Origin: Dehalococcoidia bacterium
GTDB lineage: Bacteria; Chloroflexota; Dehalococcoidia; SZUA-161
NCBI GenBank assembly: GCA_004376205.1
Contig: SOKG01000005.1
Coordinates: 1-5,987 of the forward strand
Direction of reading: 5' to 3'
DNA: 5,987 nucleotides
Positions 1 to 5,980 of the stretch are shown one piece after another (position 1 is the stretch's first letter; every line of letters begins with the position of its first letter). The notes under the pieces were generated by a model that saw only the letters and a program-made list of their open reading frames with translations, was not told where the DNA came from and searched no databases. The translations under genes and the position numbers were made by a program.

Positions 1-2
1 CT

Positions 3-113
3 CTACCCTGACATTATCACGGCTCCAACTACAATGCCAGCGAAGATAAACGCTCCCAAAACAGCAAATCCAATAATGAGACCGAGCCCTGTTGGAAAAC
101 CTTCCTGTTCCAT
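3..113 (-). CDS. Small single-span membrane protein, 36 aa, unknown function
   Basis: Reading the - strand from ATG at 113-111 to TAG at 5-3 gives a complete 36-residue protein. After an acidic N-terminus (MEQEGFPTG) it is almost wholly hydrophobic from about residue 10 to 34, long enough for one membrane span, and carries GxxxG spacings at G11/G15 and G26/G30 that are often used for helix packing. It has no Lys, Arg or Cys. A GGAGGG Shine-Dalgarno lies 3 bases before the ATG (plus-strand 117-122), and a TTGACA-N17-TAAAGT promoter lies further upstream (178-150), so start site, translation signal and promoter line up. An in-frame TAA lies upstream. I do not recognise the family and assign no function. 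It is divergent from the formate dehydrogenase operon, so any link to it is only suggested by the shared intergenic region. A chance ORF cannot be excluded. Confidence 0.6.
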   Translation of the reverse strand: MEQEGFPTGLGLIIGFAVLGAFIFAGIVVGAVIMSG

Positions 114-149
114 AATCCCTCCGGAGCAGATAGCGCACCTAATTTCAAG

Positions 150-178
150 ACTTTACACTACTTGCCTAGACCTGTCAA
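150..178 (-). promoter_or_regulatory. Candidate sigma70-type promoter for the small membrane protein
   Basis: On the - strand a perfect -35 TTGACA (178-173) is followed after exactly 17 bases by TAAAGT (155-150), a 4/6 match to the -10 consensus. Transcription would begin near 143, giving a leader of about 30 bases that contains the GGAGGG ribosome binding site. Its position relative to a short ORF with its own Shine-Dalgarno makes both calls more credible. Confidence 0.5.
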
Positions 179-222
179 GTCCGCGTGTTGCGTCAAAATA
201 GACTGTTGCCGAGCTGCTATTG

Positions 223-252
223 TTGACTGACATCCTACTCAACTGTTAAAAT
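223..252 (+). promoter_or_regulatory. Candidate distal operon promoter with extended -10
   Basis: TTGACT (223-228, 5/6) and TAAAAT (247-252, 5/6) are separated by 18 bases, and TGT directly precedes the -10 (244-246), forming an extended -10. By consensus this is the best + strand promoter I found. Transcription would start near 259, leaving a leader of about 345 bases before the first start codon. The alternative is that it drives a separate small RNA. The 44 bases between its -35 and that of the divergent promoter (179-222) hold three TGTTG direct repeats. Confidence 0.5.
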
Positions 253-283
253 AAGAGCGTAGACCAACTCATCAGCCCGAGTA

Positions 284-496
284 CAGGTGCCCTTGAAATC
301 ACTGGCAACCTGAGAGTAAGTGCCGGTGGTTTTTCGTGAGTTAGTTTTCCCTGGGAACATGGCAAGGGCTGCCAAGATGCGGGTGGATGAAATCACCTGA
401 GCAGTAATGACAAGCGGTAAAGGCCAAAGCCAGGACAGGGTTCTTCCGACGGCGCAGAAAGCTGGTTTGTCCCAGCAGGCAAGCTGCGGCGCTTTT
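284..496 (+). promoter_or_regulatory. Possible structured 5' leader RNA of the formate dehydrogenase operon, class unassigned
   Basis: No credible gene occupies the region between the two + strand promoters, but it contains many complementary segments. They are: 284-291 with 304-312 (8 bp, one bulged A); 325-333 with 389-397 (9 bp, two G-U); 360-364 with 370-374 (TGGCA/TGCCA); 461-465 with 472-476 (GCTGG/CCAGC); and 453-457 with 484-488 (CGCAG/CTGCG). An outer pairing of 320-325 with 450-455 would close a multihelix domain but shares bases 453-455 with the 453-457/484-488 stem, so the two are mutually exclusive, as in a switch. The last stem is followed by GGCG and then C and TTTT (493-496), only a weak terminator-like signal. 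A molybdenum-cofactor riboswitch would suit an operon for a Mo/W enzyme, but I could not match its consensus. The pairings come from hand inspection without energy calculation. Confidence 0.33.
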
Positions 497-532
497 CCCC
501 AGTTTATTGACGCAACCATGCAATTCTCCCTC

Positions 533-561
533 TTGAGACAGAGCCCCGTCTGTGTTACACT
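533..561 (+). promoter_or_regulatory. Candidate proximal operon promoter with extended -10
   Basis: TTGAGA (533-538, 5/6) is followed after 17 bases by TACACT (556-561, 4/6), with TGT at 553-555 making an extended -10. Transcription would start near 568, giving a short leader of about 35 bases that holds the AGGAGGTG ribosome binding site. A 5-bp dyad, ACAGA (538-542) and TCTGT (549-553), sits in the spacer. GTGT/ACAC (552-560) overlaps the -10. Either could be a regulator site or chance. Confidence 0.42.
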
Positions 562-592
562 TACGTCTTGGTTTGTTAAGAAAATCACAAGC

Positions 593-600
593 AGGAGGTG
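593..600 (+). promoter_or_regulatory. Ribosome binding site that fixes the first operon start
   Basis: AGGAGGTG matches the anti-Shine-Dalgarno over eight bases and ends two bases before GTG at 603 (four bases from the AGGAGG core). The spacing is tight. It selects GTG 603 over an upstream in-frame GTG at 552, which would add 17 residues that do not resemble the family. Confidence 0.75.
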
Positions 601-602
601 CG

Positions 603-1052
603 GTGAAGGAACAGCTGGCTGAGGTTCTAGACTCGTACAAAGGGGAGAGGGGAGCAGTGATCCCCATCCTGCAAAAGGTGCAAGAGAAGTTGGGCTATCT
701 CCCTGAGGAAGCAGTGAAGGAGGTAGCCCGTTTCTTGCGTACCTCGGAGAGCGTGATCTACGGGATAGCTACCTTCTATGCCCAGTTTCGCTTCACGCGC
801 CCCGGCGAGCACCAGCTCAAGGTCTGCCTGGGCACTGCCTGCCACGTGCGCGGTGGGGAGCTCATCATGGACACCGCGCAGCGGGAGCTCGGTGTTGAAC
901 CGGGGGGCACCACCTCCGACTATAAGTTCAGCCTGGAGCGGGTGGCCTGCTTTGGCTGCTGTGCCCTGGCCCCAGTGGCGGTCATCGACAAGACTGTCCA
1001 CAGCAGGATGAGCCCGTCCAAGGTCAAGCAGCTTCTGGACTCCTATCATTAG
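603..1052 (+). CDS. nuoE: NuoE/HydC/FdsG-type [2Fe-2S] subunit of NAD(P)-linked formate dehydrogenase
   Basis: This 149-residue protein is a small electron-transfer subunit of the NuoE (24 kDa) family. The family partners a NuoF-type flavoprotein in complex I, in HydABC hydrogenases (HydC) and in FDH complexes (FdsG). Residues 1-60 form the helical N-terminal domain, with the family's typical GYLPEEAV and IYGIATFYAQF stretches. The thioredoxin-like C-terminal domain carries the four [2Fe-2S] ligands as C75-x4-C80 (CLGTAC) and C116-x3-C120 (CFGCC). C119 is an extra cysteine within the second motif. Length is normal for HydC-like members and nothing is truncated. The start is GTG at 603, supported by AGGAGGTG at 593-600. 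The stop at 1050-1052 is 26 bases before the next gene, so it is the first gene of a tight operon. In bifurcating hydrogenases this subunit's cluster lies beside the FMN, but a regulatory or tuning role here is inference. The family call is very secure. The pairing with FDH rather than hydrogenase or complex I rests on the neighbouring catalytic gene. Confidence 0.96.
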   Translation: MKEQLAEVLDSYKGERGAVIPILQKVQEKLGYLPEEAVKEVARFLRTSESVIYGIATFYAQFRFTRPGEHQLKVCLGTACHVRGGELIMDTAQRELGVEPGGTTSDYKFSLERVACFGCCALAPVAVIDKTVHSRMSPSKVKQLLDSYH

Positions 1053-1078
1053 CGAGAACCCCGCAAAGTGAGAATAAA

Positions 1079-2989
1079 ATGACCTTTGCCGAGATAAGTG
1101 AGCGGGCGCGGGCGGAGTGGGAGGCCGCGGAGCGGAGCGGGAAGCCGCGCATCCTGGTTGGCGCTGCCACCTGTGGGCGCTCTGCAGGGGCGCTTGACGT
1201 GCTCCAGACGATCAATGCTGAGCTTGCCAAACACAGCCTGGATGCCACCGTCATCCAGGTGGGCTGCCTTGGGCTGTGCTACATCGAGCCCATAGTGGAG
1301 ATTGCCAAACTCGACCGACCCCGCATCTTCTACAGTGGCGTCGATGCCGACATGGCCGTCAAACTCATCGAGGACTATCTACTGAGCGACAACCCGCGCC
1401 CTGACCTTGCCCTGGGCATACTGGGAGATGGCTCACTCGATGGCGTGCCTCAGCTATTTGACCTGCCTGTGCTCCAGCCCCAGGTGCGTATTGCGCTACG
1501 TAACTGCGGCTTCGTCGACCCCGAGAACATCAACCACTACATCGTCCGTGGCGGCTACAGCGGGCTGGCGCGGGCGCTCCAGATGACCCCGGAGCAGGTG
1601 ATCGAGGAGATGAAGAAGTCAGGGTTGCGGGGCAGAGGTGGCGCTGGCTTCCCCACTGGCACGAAGTGGGAATTCTGCCGCCGCGCTGCGGGCACCCCCA
1701 AATACCTTATCTGCAATGCCGACGAGGGCGACCCCGGTGCGTTTATGGATCGCTCCGTTCTGGAGGGCGACCCCCATGCGGTGCTCGAGGGAATGCTCAT
1801 TGGGGCCCATGCTATTGGCGCCTCTGAAGCCTACATCTATTGTCGCGCTGAGTATCCGCTGGCGCTGGAGCGGCTGGACATCGCGCTGCGCCAGATGGAG
1901 GAGTATGGCCTTCTGGGCGATAACATACTGGGCTCCGACCTCAGCTTTCACATCAAGGTCAAGGAGGGCGCCGGTGCCTTTGTCTGTGGCGAGGAGACCG
2001 CGCTCATGGCCTCCATCGAGGGCCAACGGGGCATGCCCCGTCCCCGCCCTCCCTTCCCCGCCCAGTCAGGGCTATGGGGTAAGCCCACCAACATCAACAA
2101 CGTGGAGACCTGGGCCAACATCTCCGCTATCTTGCAGCAGGGTGGAGACTGGTACGCCGGCTACGGCACGGAGAAGAGCAAGGGGACGAAGACATTCGCT
2201 CTGGCAGGCAAGGTGAATAATACAGGCCTCATCGAAGTGCCCATGGGCATCCCGCTGCGCCAGATCATCTACGACATCGGCGGTGGCATCGTCCAGGATA
2301 AGGCATTTAAGGCGGTGCAGACCGGCGGTCCCTCGGGAGGCTGCCTTTCCCCCGACCTTCTCGATATCTCAGTGGACTACGAATCGCTCACCGCAGCCGG
2401 CTCCATCATAGGCTCAGGGGGCATGATCGTGCTCGACGAGGATTCCTGTGTGGTGGATGTAGCACGCTACTTCCTTGACTTCACACAGAAGGAGTCCTGC
2501 GGCAAGTGTGTACCCTGCCGCGTGGGCACCAAGCAAATGCTTGACATCCTCAGACGCATTACACAGGGAGAGGGAGAGCCCGACGACATCGATTTACTGC
2601 TCAGGCTGGGGCAGACGGTGAATCAAGGCTCGCTATGTGCGCTCGGCGGCACGGCGCCCAACCCGGTGCTCACCACCATCCGCTACTTCCGTAACGAGTA
2701 CGAGGCTCACATCAACGAGAAGCGCTGCCCCGCCCTGGTGTGTAAAGACCTGATCGCGTTCTACATCCTGCCAGATAAATGCAAGGCATGTATGATCTGC
2801 CAGCGCAATTGCCCGGTGGATGCCATCAAGGGGGGTAAGAAGCTGATCCACGTCGTCGACCAGAGCGAGTGTGTCAAGTGTGGCACCTGCCTCGAGATGT
2901 GCCCCGAACGCTTCAGCGCCGTGGTCAAGGTCTCCGGGGAGACCATCGAGGTCCCCGATGAGCCTATTCCCCTGGGGGAGAAGGAGTAG
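1079..2989 (+). CDS. nuoF: NuoF/HydB-type flavoprotein, NAD(P)H-binding FMN and Fe-S subunit with C-terminal ferredoxin domain
   Basis: The 636-residue protein should bind NAD(H) and FMN and exchange electrons with the FDH subunit. Residues about 20-100 are a thioredoxin-like [2Fe-2S] domain with C32, C63 and C67; the usual first ligand position appears to be Gly28. The NuoF core follows, with GRGGAGFPTGTKW (185-197) and ICNADEGDPGAF (211-222) for FMN/NADH binding, and GAGAFVCGEETAL (297-309). A [4Fe-4S] site is formed by C474, C477, C480 and C520. The C-terminus is a 2x[4Fe-4S] ferredoxin domain: C568, C571, C574, C578 and C598, C601, C604, C608. Between core and ferredoxin, H544, C550 and C555 together with C457 match the zinc site described for Thermotoga HydB (from memory). 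This architecture fits HydB of bifurcating hydrogenases and differs from complex I NuoF (about 440 aa), which lacks both extra domains. The ATG at 1079 is preceded by AAGTGAG (1066-1072) at 6 bases. The gene is uninterrupted and ends 27 bases before fdhA. Cofactor preference, NAD or NADP, cannot be told from these motifs. Confidence 0.96.
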   Translation: MTFAEISERARAEWEAAERSGKPRILVGAATCGRSAGALDVLQTINAELAKHSLDATVIQVGCLGLCYIEPIVEIAKLDRPRIFYSGVDADMAVKLIEDYLLSDNPRPDLALGILGDGSLDGVPQLFDLPVLQPQVRIALRNCGFVDPENINHYIVRGGYSGLARALQMTPEQVIEEMKKSGLRGRGGAGFPTGTKWEFCRRAAGTPKYLICNADEGDPGAFMDRSVLEGDPHAVLEGMLIGAHAIGASEAYIYCRAEYPLALERLDIALRQMEEYGLLGDNILGSDLSFHIKVKEGAGAFVCGEETALMASIEGQRGMPRPRPPFPAQSGLWGKPTNINNVETWANISAILQQGGDWYAGYGTEKSKGTKTFALAGKVNNTGLIEVPMGIPLRQIIYDIGGGIVQDKAFKAVQTGGPSGGCLSPDLLDISVDYESLTAAGSIIGSGGMIVLDEDSCVVDVARYFLDFTQKESCGKCVPCRVGTKQMLDILRRITQGEGEPDDIDLLLRLGQTVNQGSLCALGGTAPNPVLTTIRYFRNEYEAHINEKRCPALVCKDLIAFYILPDKCKACMICQRNCPVDAIKGGKKLIHVVDQSECVKCGTCLEMCPERFSAVVKVSGETIEVPDEPIPLGEKE

Positions 2990-3016
2990 AATCTCGCTAT
3001 CGAAGAGGGCCAGGTG

Positions 3017-5767
3017 ATGGATATAGTCAAGCTGACCATAGACGGGAAAGAGGTTGAGGTGGAGAGAGGGGCCACAGTGCTCGATGCCACAACCAAGGCG
3101 GGCATTTATATCCCCACTCTGTGTTATCACCCCGATCTTACGCCCTTCGGTGCCTGCCGTATGTGCCTGGTGGAGATCGAGAAAATGAGGGGCTTTCCTC
3201 CCTCCTGCACCACCCCGGCCACCGATGGCATGGTGGTGTACACCGACACTGAGCAGATACAGCAGTTGAGGCAAGGCATCATGGAGTTCATTCTCACAGA
3301 GCACCCCCATCCCTGCCTCACCTGTCACCGGCGGGAGCGCTGCGAGCCATTCGACGTCTGCCTGCGCCATGCTGCGGTCACCGAGCGCTGCGTGCTCTGC
3401 CCCAAGAACGGGCGCTGTGAGCTACAACAGGTGGCCGATTATCTCAAACTCGAAGAGATCACCCTGCCGTATGAGTCCAGGAAACTCCCTATTGAGCGGG
3501 ACGAGCCCTTCTTCGTCCGAGACTACAATCTGTGCATTCTGTGCGGGCGCTGCATTCGAATCTGCGCAGAGGTGCGCGGGTTGGGGGCGATTGCGTTCAT
3601 CTTCCGCGGGCATCAGGCCCTGCCCGGCACCGCTTTCGGCCGCTCGCTAAAGGATGCTGACTGCCGCTTCTGTGGCGCCTGCGTCGATGCCTGCCCCACC
3701 GGCGCTCTCATGGAGAAGAGTGCTCGCTGGTACACCTGCCCCGATCGCGAGGTGGTCACCACCTGCCCCTACTGCGGCGTGGGCTGCCAGCTAAAGCTGG
3801 AGATCAGAGACGAGAGGATTATCAGGGTGGACCCGGTTCGTGACAATTCGACCAACTGGGGACAGGCATGTGTCAAGGGCAAGTTCGGCCTCGATTTTGT
3901 CCACAGCCCGGAGAGGCTGACCAGCCCTTTGATCAGGGAGAACGGCGAGTTCCGTGAGGCCTCGTGGGACGAGGCGCTAGATCTAATAGCTAGCAAGCTC
4001 TCCCAGTATCAGCAAGGCACCGAGTTCGCCACCATCTCCTCAGCCAAGTGCACCAATGAGGAGAACTATCTCGTTCAGAAGTTCGCCCGCGCCGTGATGG
4101 GCACTAACAACGTAGACCACTGTGCCCGCCTCTGCCATTCTCCCACAGTGGCCGGTCTGGCCACAGCCTTCGGGAGCGGGGCAATGACCAACTCCAACAA
4201 CGAGATCCGTGATGCCGGCTGTATCTTCGCCATTGGCACCAACACCACGGAGAACCATCCCGTGATCGCCCTGGAGATAGTGAGGGCGGTGAACAACGGG
4301 GCCAAGCTCTTGGTGGCCAACCCCTGCGAGATCGATCTCTGCCGCAAGGCTGACATCTGGCTGCGCCACCGCCCAGGAACAGATGTCGCCCTACTCATGG
4401 GCATGGCTCGAGTGATAGTCGACGAAGACCTCCTGGATAAAGAGTTCATTGAAGAGCGCTGCGAGAACTTCGATGAATTCAAGGATTCACTCAAAGCCTT
4501 CGGCCTCGATCGTGTATCGCAGATCACCGGAGTTCCTGCTGCCACGATCGCTGAGGCAGCTCGAGTATATGCTACCCATGGCCCATCGTCCATTCTATAC
4601 GCTATGGGAATAACACAGCACTCCCACGGCACCGATAACGTGCTGGCCGTAGCCAACCTGGCCATGCTCACCGGCAGCGTCGGCAAGCCTTCCTCGGGGA
4701 TAAATCCGCTGCGTGGTCAGAACAACGTGCAGGGTGCCTGCGATTTGGGGGCCTTGCCCAATGTATACACTGGCTACCAGCAGGTGGCCAATGCGGAGGT
4801 GAGAGCAAAATTCGAGTCCGCGTGGGGCTGCACTCTGCCGGCGGAGCCAGGGATCGTGCTAACCGATATGTTCCACGCTATGGATGAGGGCAGGATCAAG
4901 GCATTGTATCTTATGGGCGAAAACCCGGTGCTCAGTGACCCCGATGCCAAGCACGTCGAGGAAGCGCTCAAGAAGCTCGACTTCCTGGTGGTTCAAGACA
5001 TTTTCCTTACCGAGACAGGACGGCTCGCCGATGTGGTATTGCCCGGGGTCAGCTTCGCCGAGAGGGAAGGCACCTTCACCAATACCGAGCGTCGTGTGCA
5101 GCGAGTGCGCAAGGCGATCGATCCCGTGGGCGATTCCAAGCCCGATTGGCAGATCATATGTCAGATGGCTAAACAAATGGGGGCCAAAGGCTTCGCCTTC
5201 ACCAGTCCATCAGAGATCATGGAGGAGATCGCCGAGCTCACGCCTTCCTATGGCGGCATTACTTATGCGAGATTGGAGAATGGCGGCTTACAATGGCCCT
5301 GCCCTGATCGGAAACATCCAGGGACAAAATACCTCCATGCCGAGAAATTCACTAGGGGCAGGGGCAGGTTTGCGCCGTTGGAGTATAAGCCGCCTCGTGA
5401 GGAGCCTGATGGTGACTATCCCTTGGTGTTGACCACGGGGCGCAGCCTGTATCAGTTCCACACCGGCACCATGACCCGCAAAGTGGGGGGACTTAACATA
5501 CTGAGGGGCGAGGAGCTGGTGGAGATGAATCCTCAAGATGCCGGAGCCTTAGGGATCGCCGATGGCGATAAGGTGCAGGTCACCTCCCGCAGGGGAAAGG
5601 TAACGGCCAAGGCGAAGGTAACAGAAGGCTCACCAAAGGGTGTGGTCTTCATGAGCATTCATTTCGCAGAGAGCGCCGTCAATTTGCTCACAAACCCCGT
5701 CCTGGACCCCGTGGCCAAAATCCCCGAGCTAAAAGTCTGCGCTGTCAGGGTAGAAAGGGTCACCTGA
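3017..5767 (+). CDS. fdhA: Formate dehydrogenase catalytic (alpha) subunit, Mo/W-bis-MGD, Cys type, with NuoG-like N-terminus
   Basis: This 916-residue cytoplasmic subunit should interconvert formate and CO2. Residues 1-80 are a plant-ferredoxin-like [2Fe-2S] domain (C36, C47, C50, C64). Next comes the NuoG-type His-Cys3 site, H96, C100, C103, C109, followed by a second CxxCx5C set (C125, C128, C134). A double [4Fe-4S] ferredoxin domain has C173, C176, C179, C183 and C216, C219, C222, C226. The catalytic region starts near 246 with [4Fe-4S] ligands C250, C253, C257, C285 and the conserved Lys287. The metal ligand is Cys373 in CARLCHSPTVAG, where E. coli FdhH has selenocysteine, followed by His374. 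Arg566 in INPLRGQNN corresponds to FdhH Arg333, so both residues of the formate site are kept. The dinucleotide-binding C-terminal domain covers about 800-912. GTG (3014) and ATG (3017) are adjacent in frame; ATG is preferred because GAAGAGGG (3002-3009) lies 7 bases before it. The Cys/His/Arg triad favours formate dehydrogenase over nitrate reductase or NuoG. Mo versus W cannot be decided. Confidence 0.95.
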   Translation: MDIVKLTIDGKEVEVERGATVLDATTKAGIYIPTLCYHPDLTPFGACRMCLVEIEKMRGFPPSCTTPATDGMVVYTDTEQIQQLRQGIMEFILTEHPHPCLTCHRRERCEPFDVCLRHAAVTERCVLCPKNGRCELQQVADYLKLEEITLPYESRKLPIERDEPFFVRDYNLCILCGRCIRICAEVRGLGAIAFIFRGHQALPGTAFGRSLKDADCRFCGACVDACPTGALMEKSARWYTCPDREVVTTCPYCGVGCQLKLEIRDERIIRVDPVRDNSTNWGQACVKGKFGLDFVHSPERLTSPLIRENGEFREASWDEALDLIASKLSQYQQGTEFATISSAKCTNEENYLVQKFARAVMGTNNVDHCARLCHSPTVAGLATAFGSGAMTNSNNEIRDAGCIFAIGTNTTENHPVIALEIVRAVNNGAKLLVANPCEIDLCRKADIWLRHRPGTDVALLMGMARVIVDEDLLDKEFIEERCENFDEFKDSLKAFGLDRVSQITGVPAATIAEAARVYATHGPSSILYAMGITQHSHGTDNVLAVANLAMLTGSVGKPSSGINPLRGQNNVQGACDLGALPNVYTGYQQVANAEVRAKFESAWGCTLPAEPGIVLTDMFHAMDEGRIKALYLMGENPVLSDPDAKHVEEALKKLDFLVVQDIFLTETGRLADVVLPGVSFAEREGTFTNTERRVQRVRKAIDPVGDSKPDWQIICQMAKQMGAKGFAFTSPSEIMEEIAELTPSYGGITYARLENGGLQWPCPDRKHPGTKYLHAEKFTRGRGRFAPLEYKPPREEPDGDYPLVLTTGRSLYQFHTGTMTRKVGGLNILRGEELVEMNPQDAGALGIADGDKVQVTSRRGKVTAKAKVTEGSPKGVVFMSIHFAESAVNLLTNPVLDPVAKIPELKVCAVRVERVT

Positions 5768-5787
5768 ACCCTGAGCAGCTGGAAAAG

Positions 5788-5873
5788 GGTAGGGTGGGTG
5801 AAATGAAATGGAACCCACCTCTCCAAATCGCGATGGAAACTGGTGGGTTACGCTACGCTGCACCCACTCTACC
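5788..5873. repeat. REPIN-like element: two inverted 32-nt GTAG-headed palindromic units
   Basis: Unit 1 (5788-5819, + strand) and unit 2 (5842-5873, - strand) are both 32 nt and face each other across a 22-base spacer. Each starts GGTAG, then has a GTGGGT arm, a 13-base loop and an ACCCAC arm ending CC. The outer 13 bases of the two units are complementary at 12 of 13 positions (5788-5800 with 5861-5873; the exception is a G-T pair). The inner arms are perfectly complementary over 8 bases (5812-5819 with 5842-5849). The loops differ, apart from scattered matches. A GTAG tetranucleotide before an imperfect palindrome is the hallmark of REP sequences mobilised by RAYT (REP-associated tyrosine transposase), and inverted pairs of REPs are REPINs. 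It begins 20 bases after the fdhA stop, so it could also stabilise or end the mRNA, although no T-run follows. Copy number in the genome is unknown. Confidence 0.72.
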
Positions 5874-5955
5874 ATTGCTGAGCGGTCCCTCCGGGGCGTT
5901 TAAGCGGGAGCCCACTTGCCTCGGCTGAAGAGTTTGGGGGGGGAGGAGTTAAGGC

Positions 5956-5980
5956 TGGTGCTATAGAAATGTCAGCACCA
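5956..5980 (+). terminator. Hairpin near window end, weak terminator candidate
   Basis: TGGTGCT (5956-5962) and AGCACCA (5974-5980) form a perfect 7-bp stem with an 11-base loop. It is followed by AGTTGTT, where the window stops, so any T-rich tail cannot be fully seen. It lies about 190 bases after the operon stop and could end its transcript on the + strand, or serve a gene beyond the edge. The stretch 5874-5955 before it holds only a run of eight G (5936-5943) and no gene I can support. Confidence 0.28.

Noticed and set aside
422..455. Cobalamin-riboswitch box (AAAGCCAGGA at 426-435)
   Set aside because: The string begins like the B12 box but continues ACAGGG instead of the expected ACCUGCC, and the upstream conserved blocks are not in canonical spacing. 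A Moco riboswitch was also considered but could not be matched from memory.
453..496. Intrinsic terminator or attenuator before nuoE (CGCAG/CTGCG stem, then TTTT)
   Set aside because: The T-run is only four bases, is separated from the stem by GGCGC spacer bases and is followed by CCCC. Not strong enough for a separate call; noted within the leader entry.
235..667. Two overlapping - strand open frames (235-588 and 341-667) and a + strand frame (407-622) upstream of the first gene
   Set aside because: Their translations show no recognisable domain, they overlap each other, the promoters and (in part) the nuoE start, and I saw no Shine-Dalgarno that favours any of them. A structured leader explains the region better.
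1079..2989. Complex I assignment (NuoE/NuoF of NADH:quinone oxidoreductase)
   Set aside because: No membrane or quinone-module subunits are present, NuoF carries extra N- and C-terminal Fe-S domains, and the third gene has the formate dehydrogenase Cys/His/Arg active site instead of a degenerate NuoG.
2633..3370. A 245-codon - strand open frame spanning the nuoF-fdhA junction
   Set aside because: It lies antisense to two well-supported genes and their junction. Long antisense frames are common in GC-rich genes, and its translation resembles no family I know.
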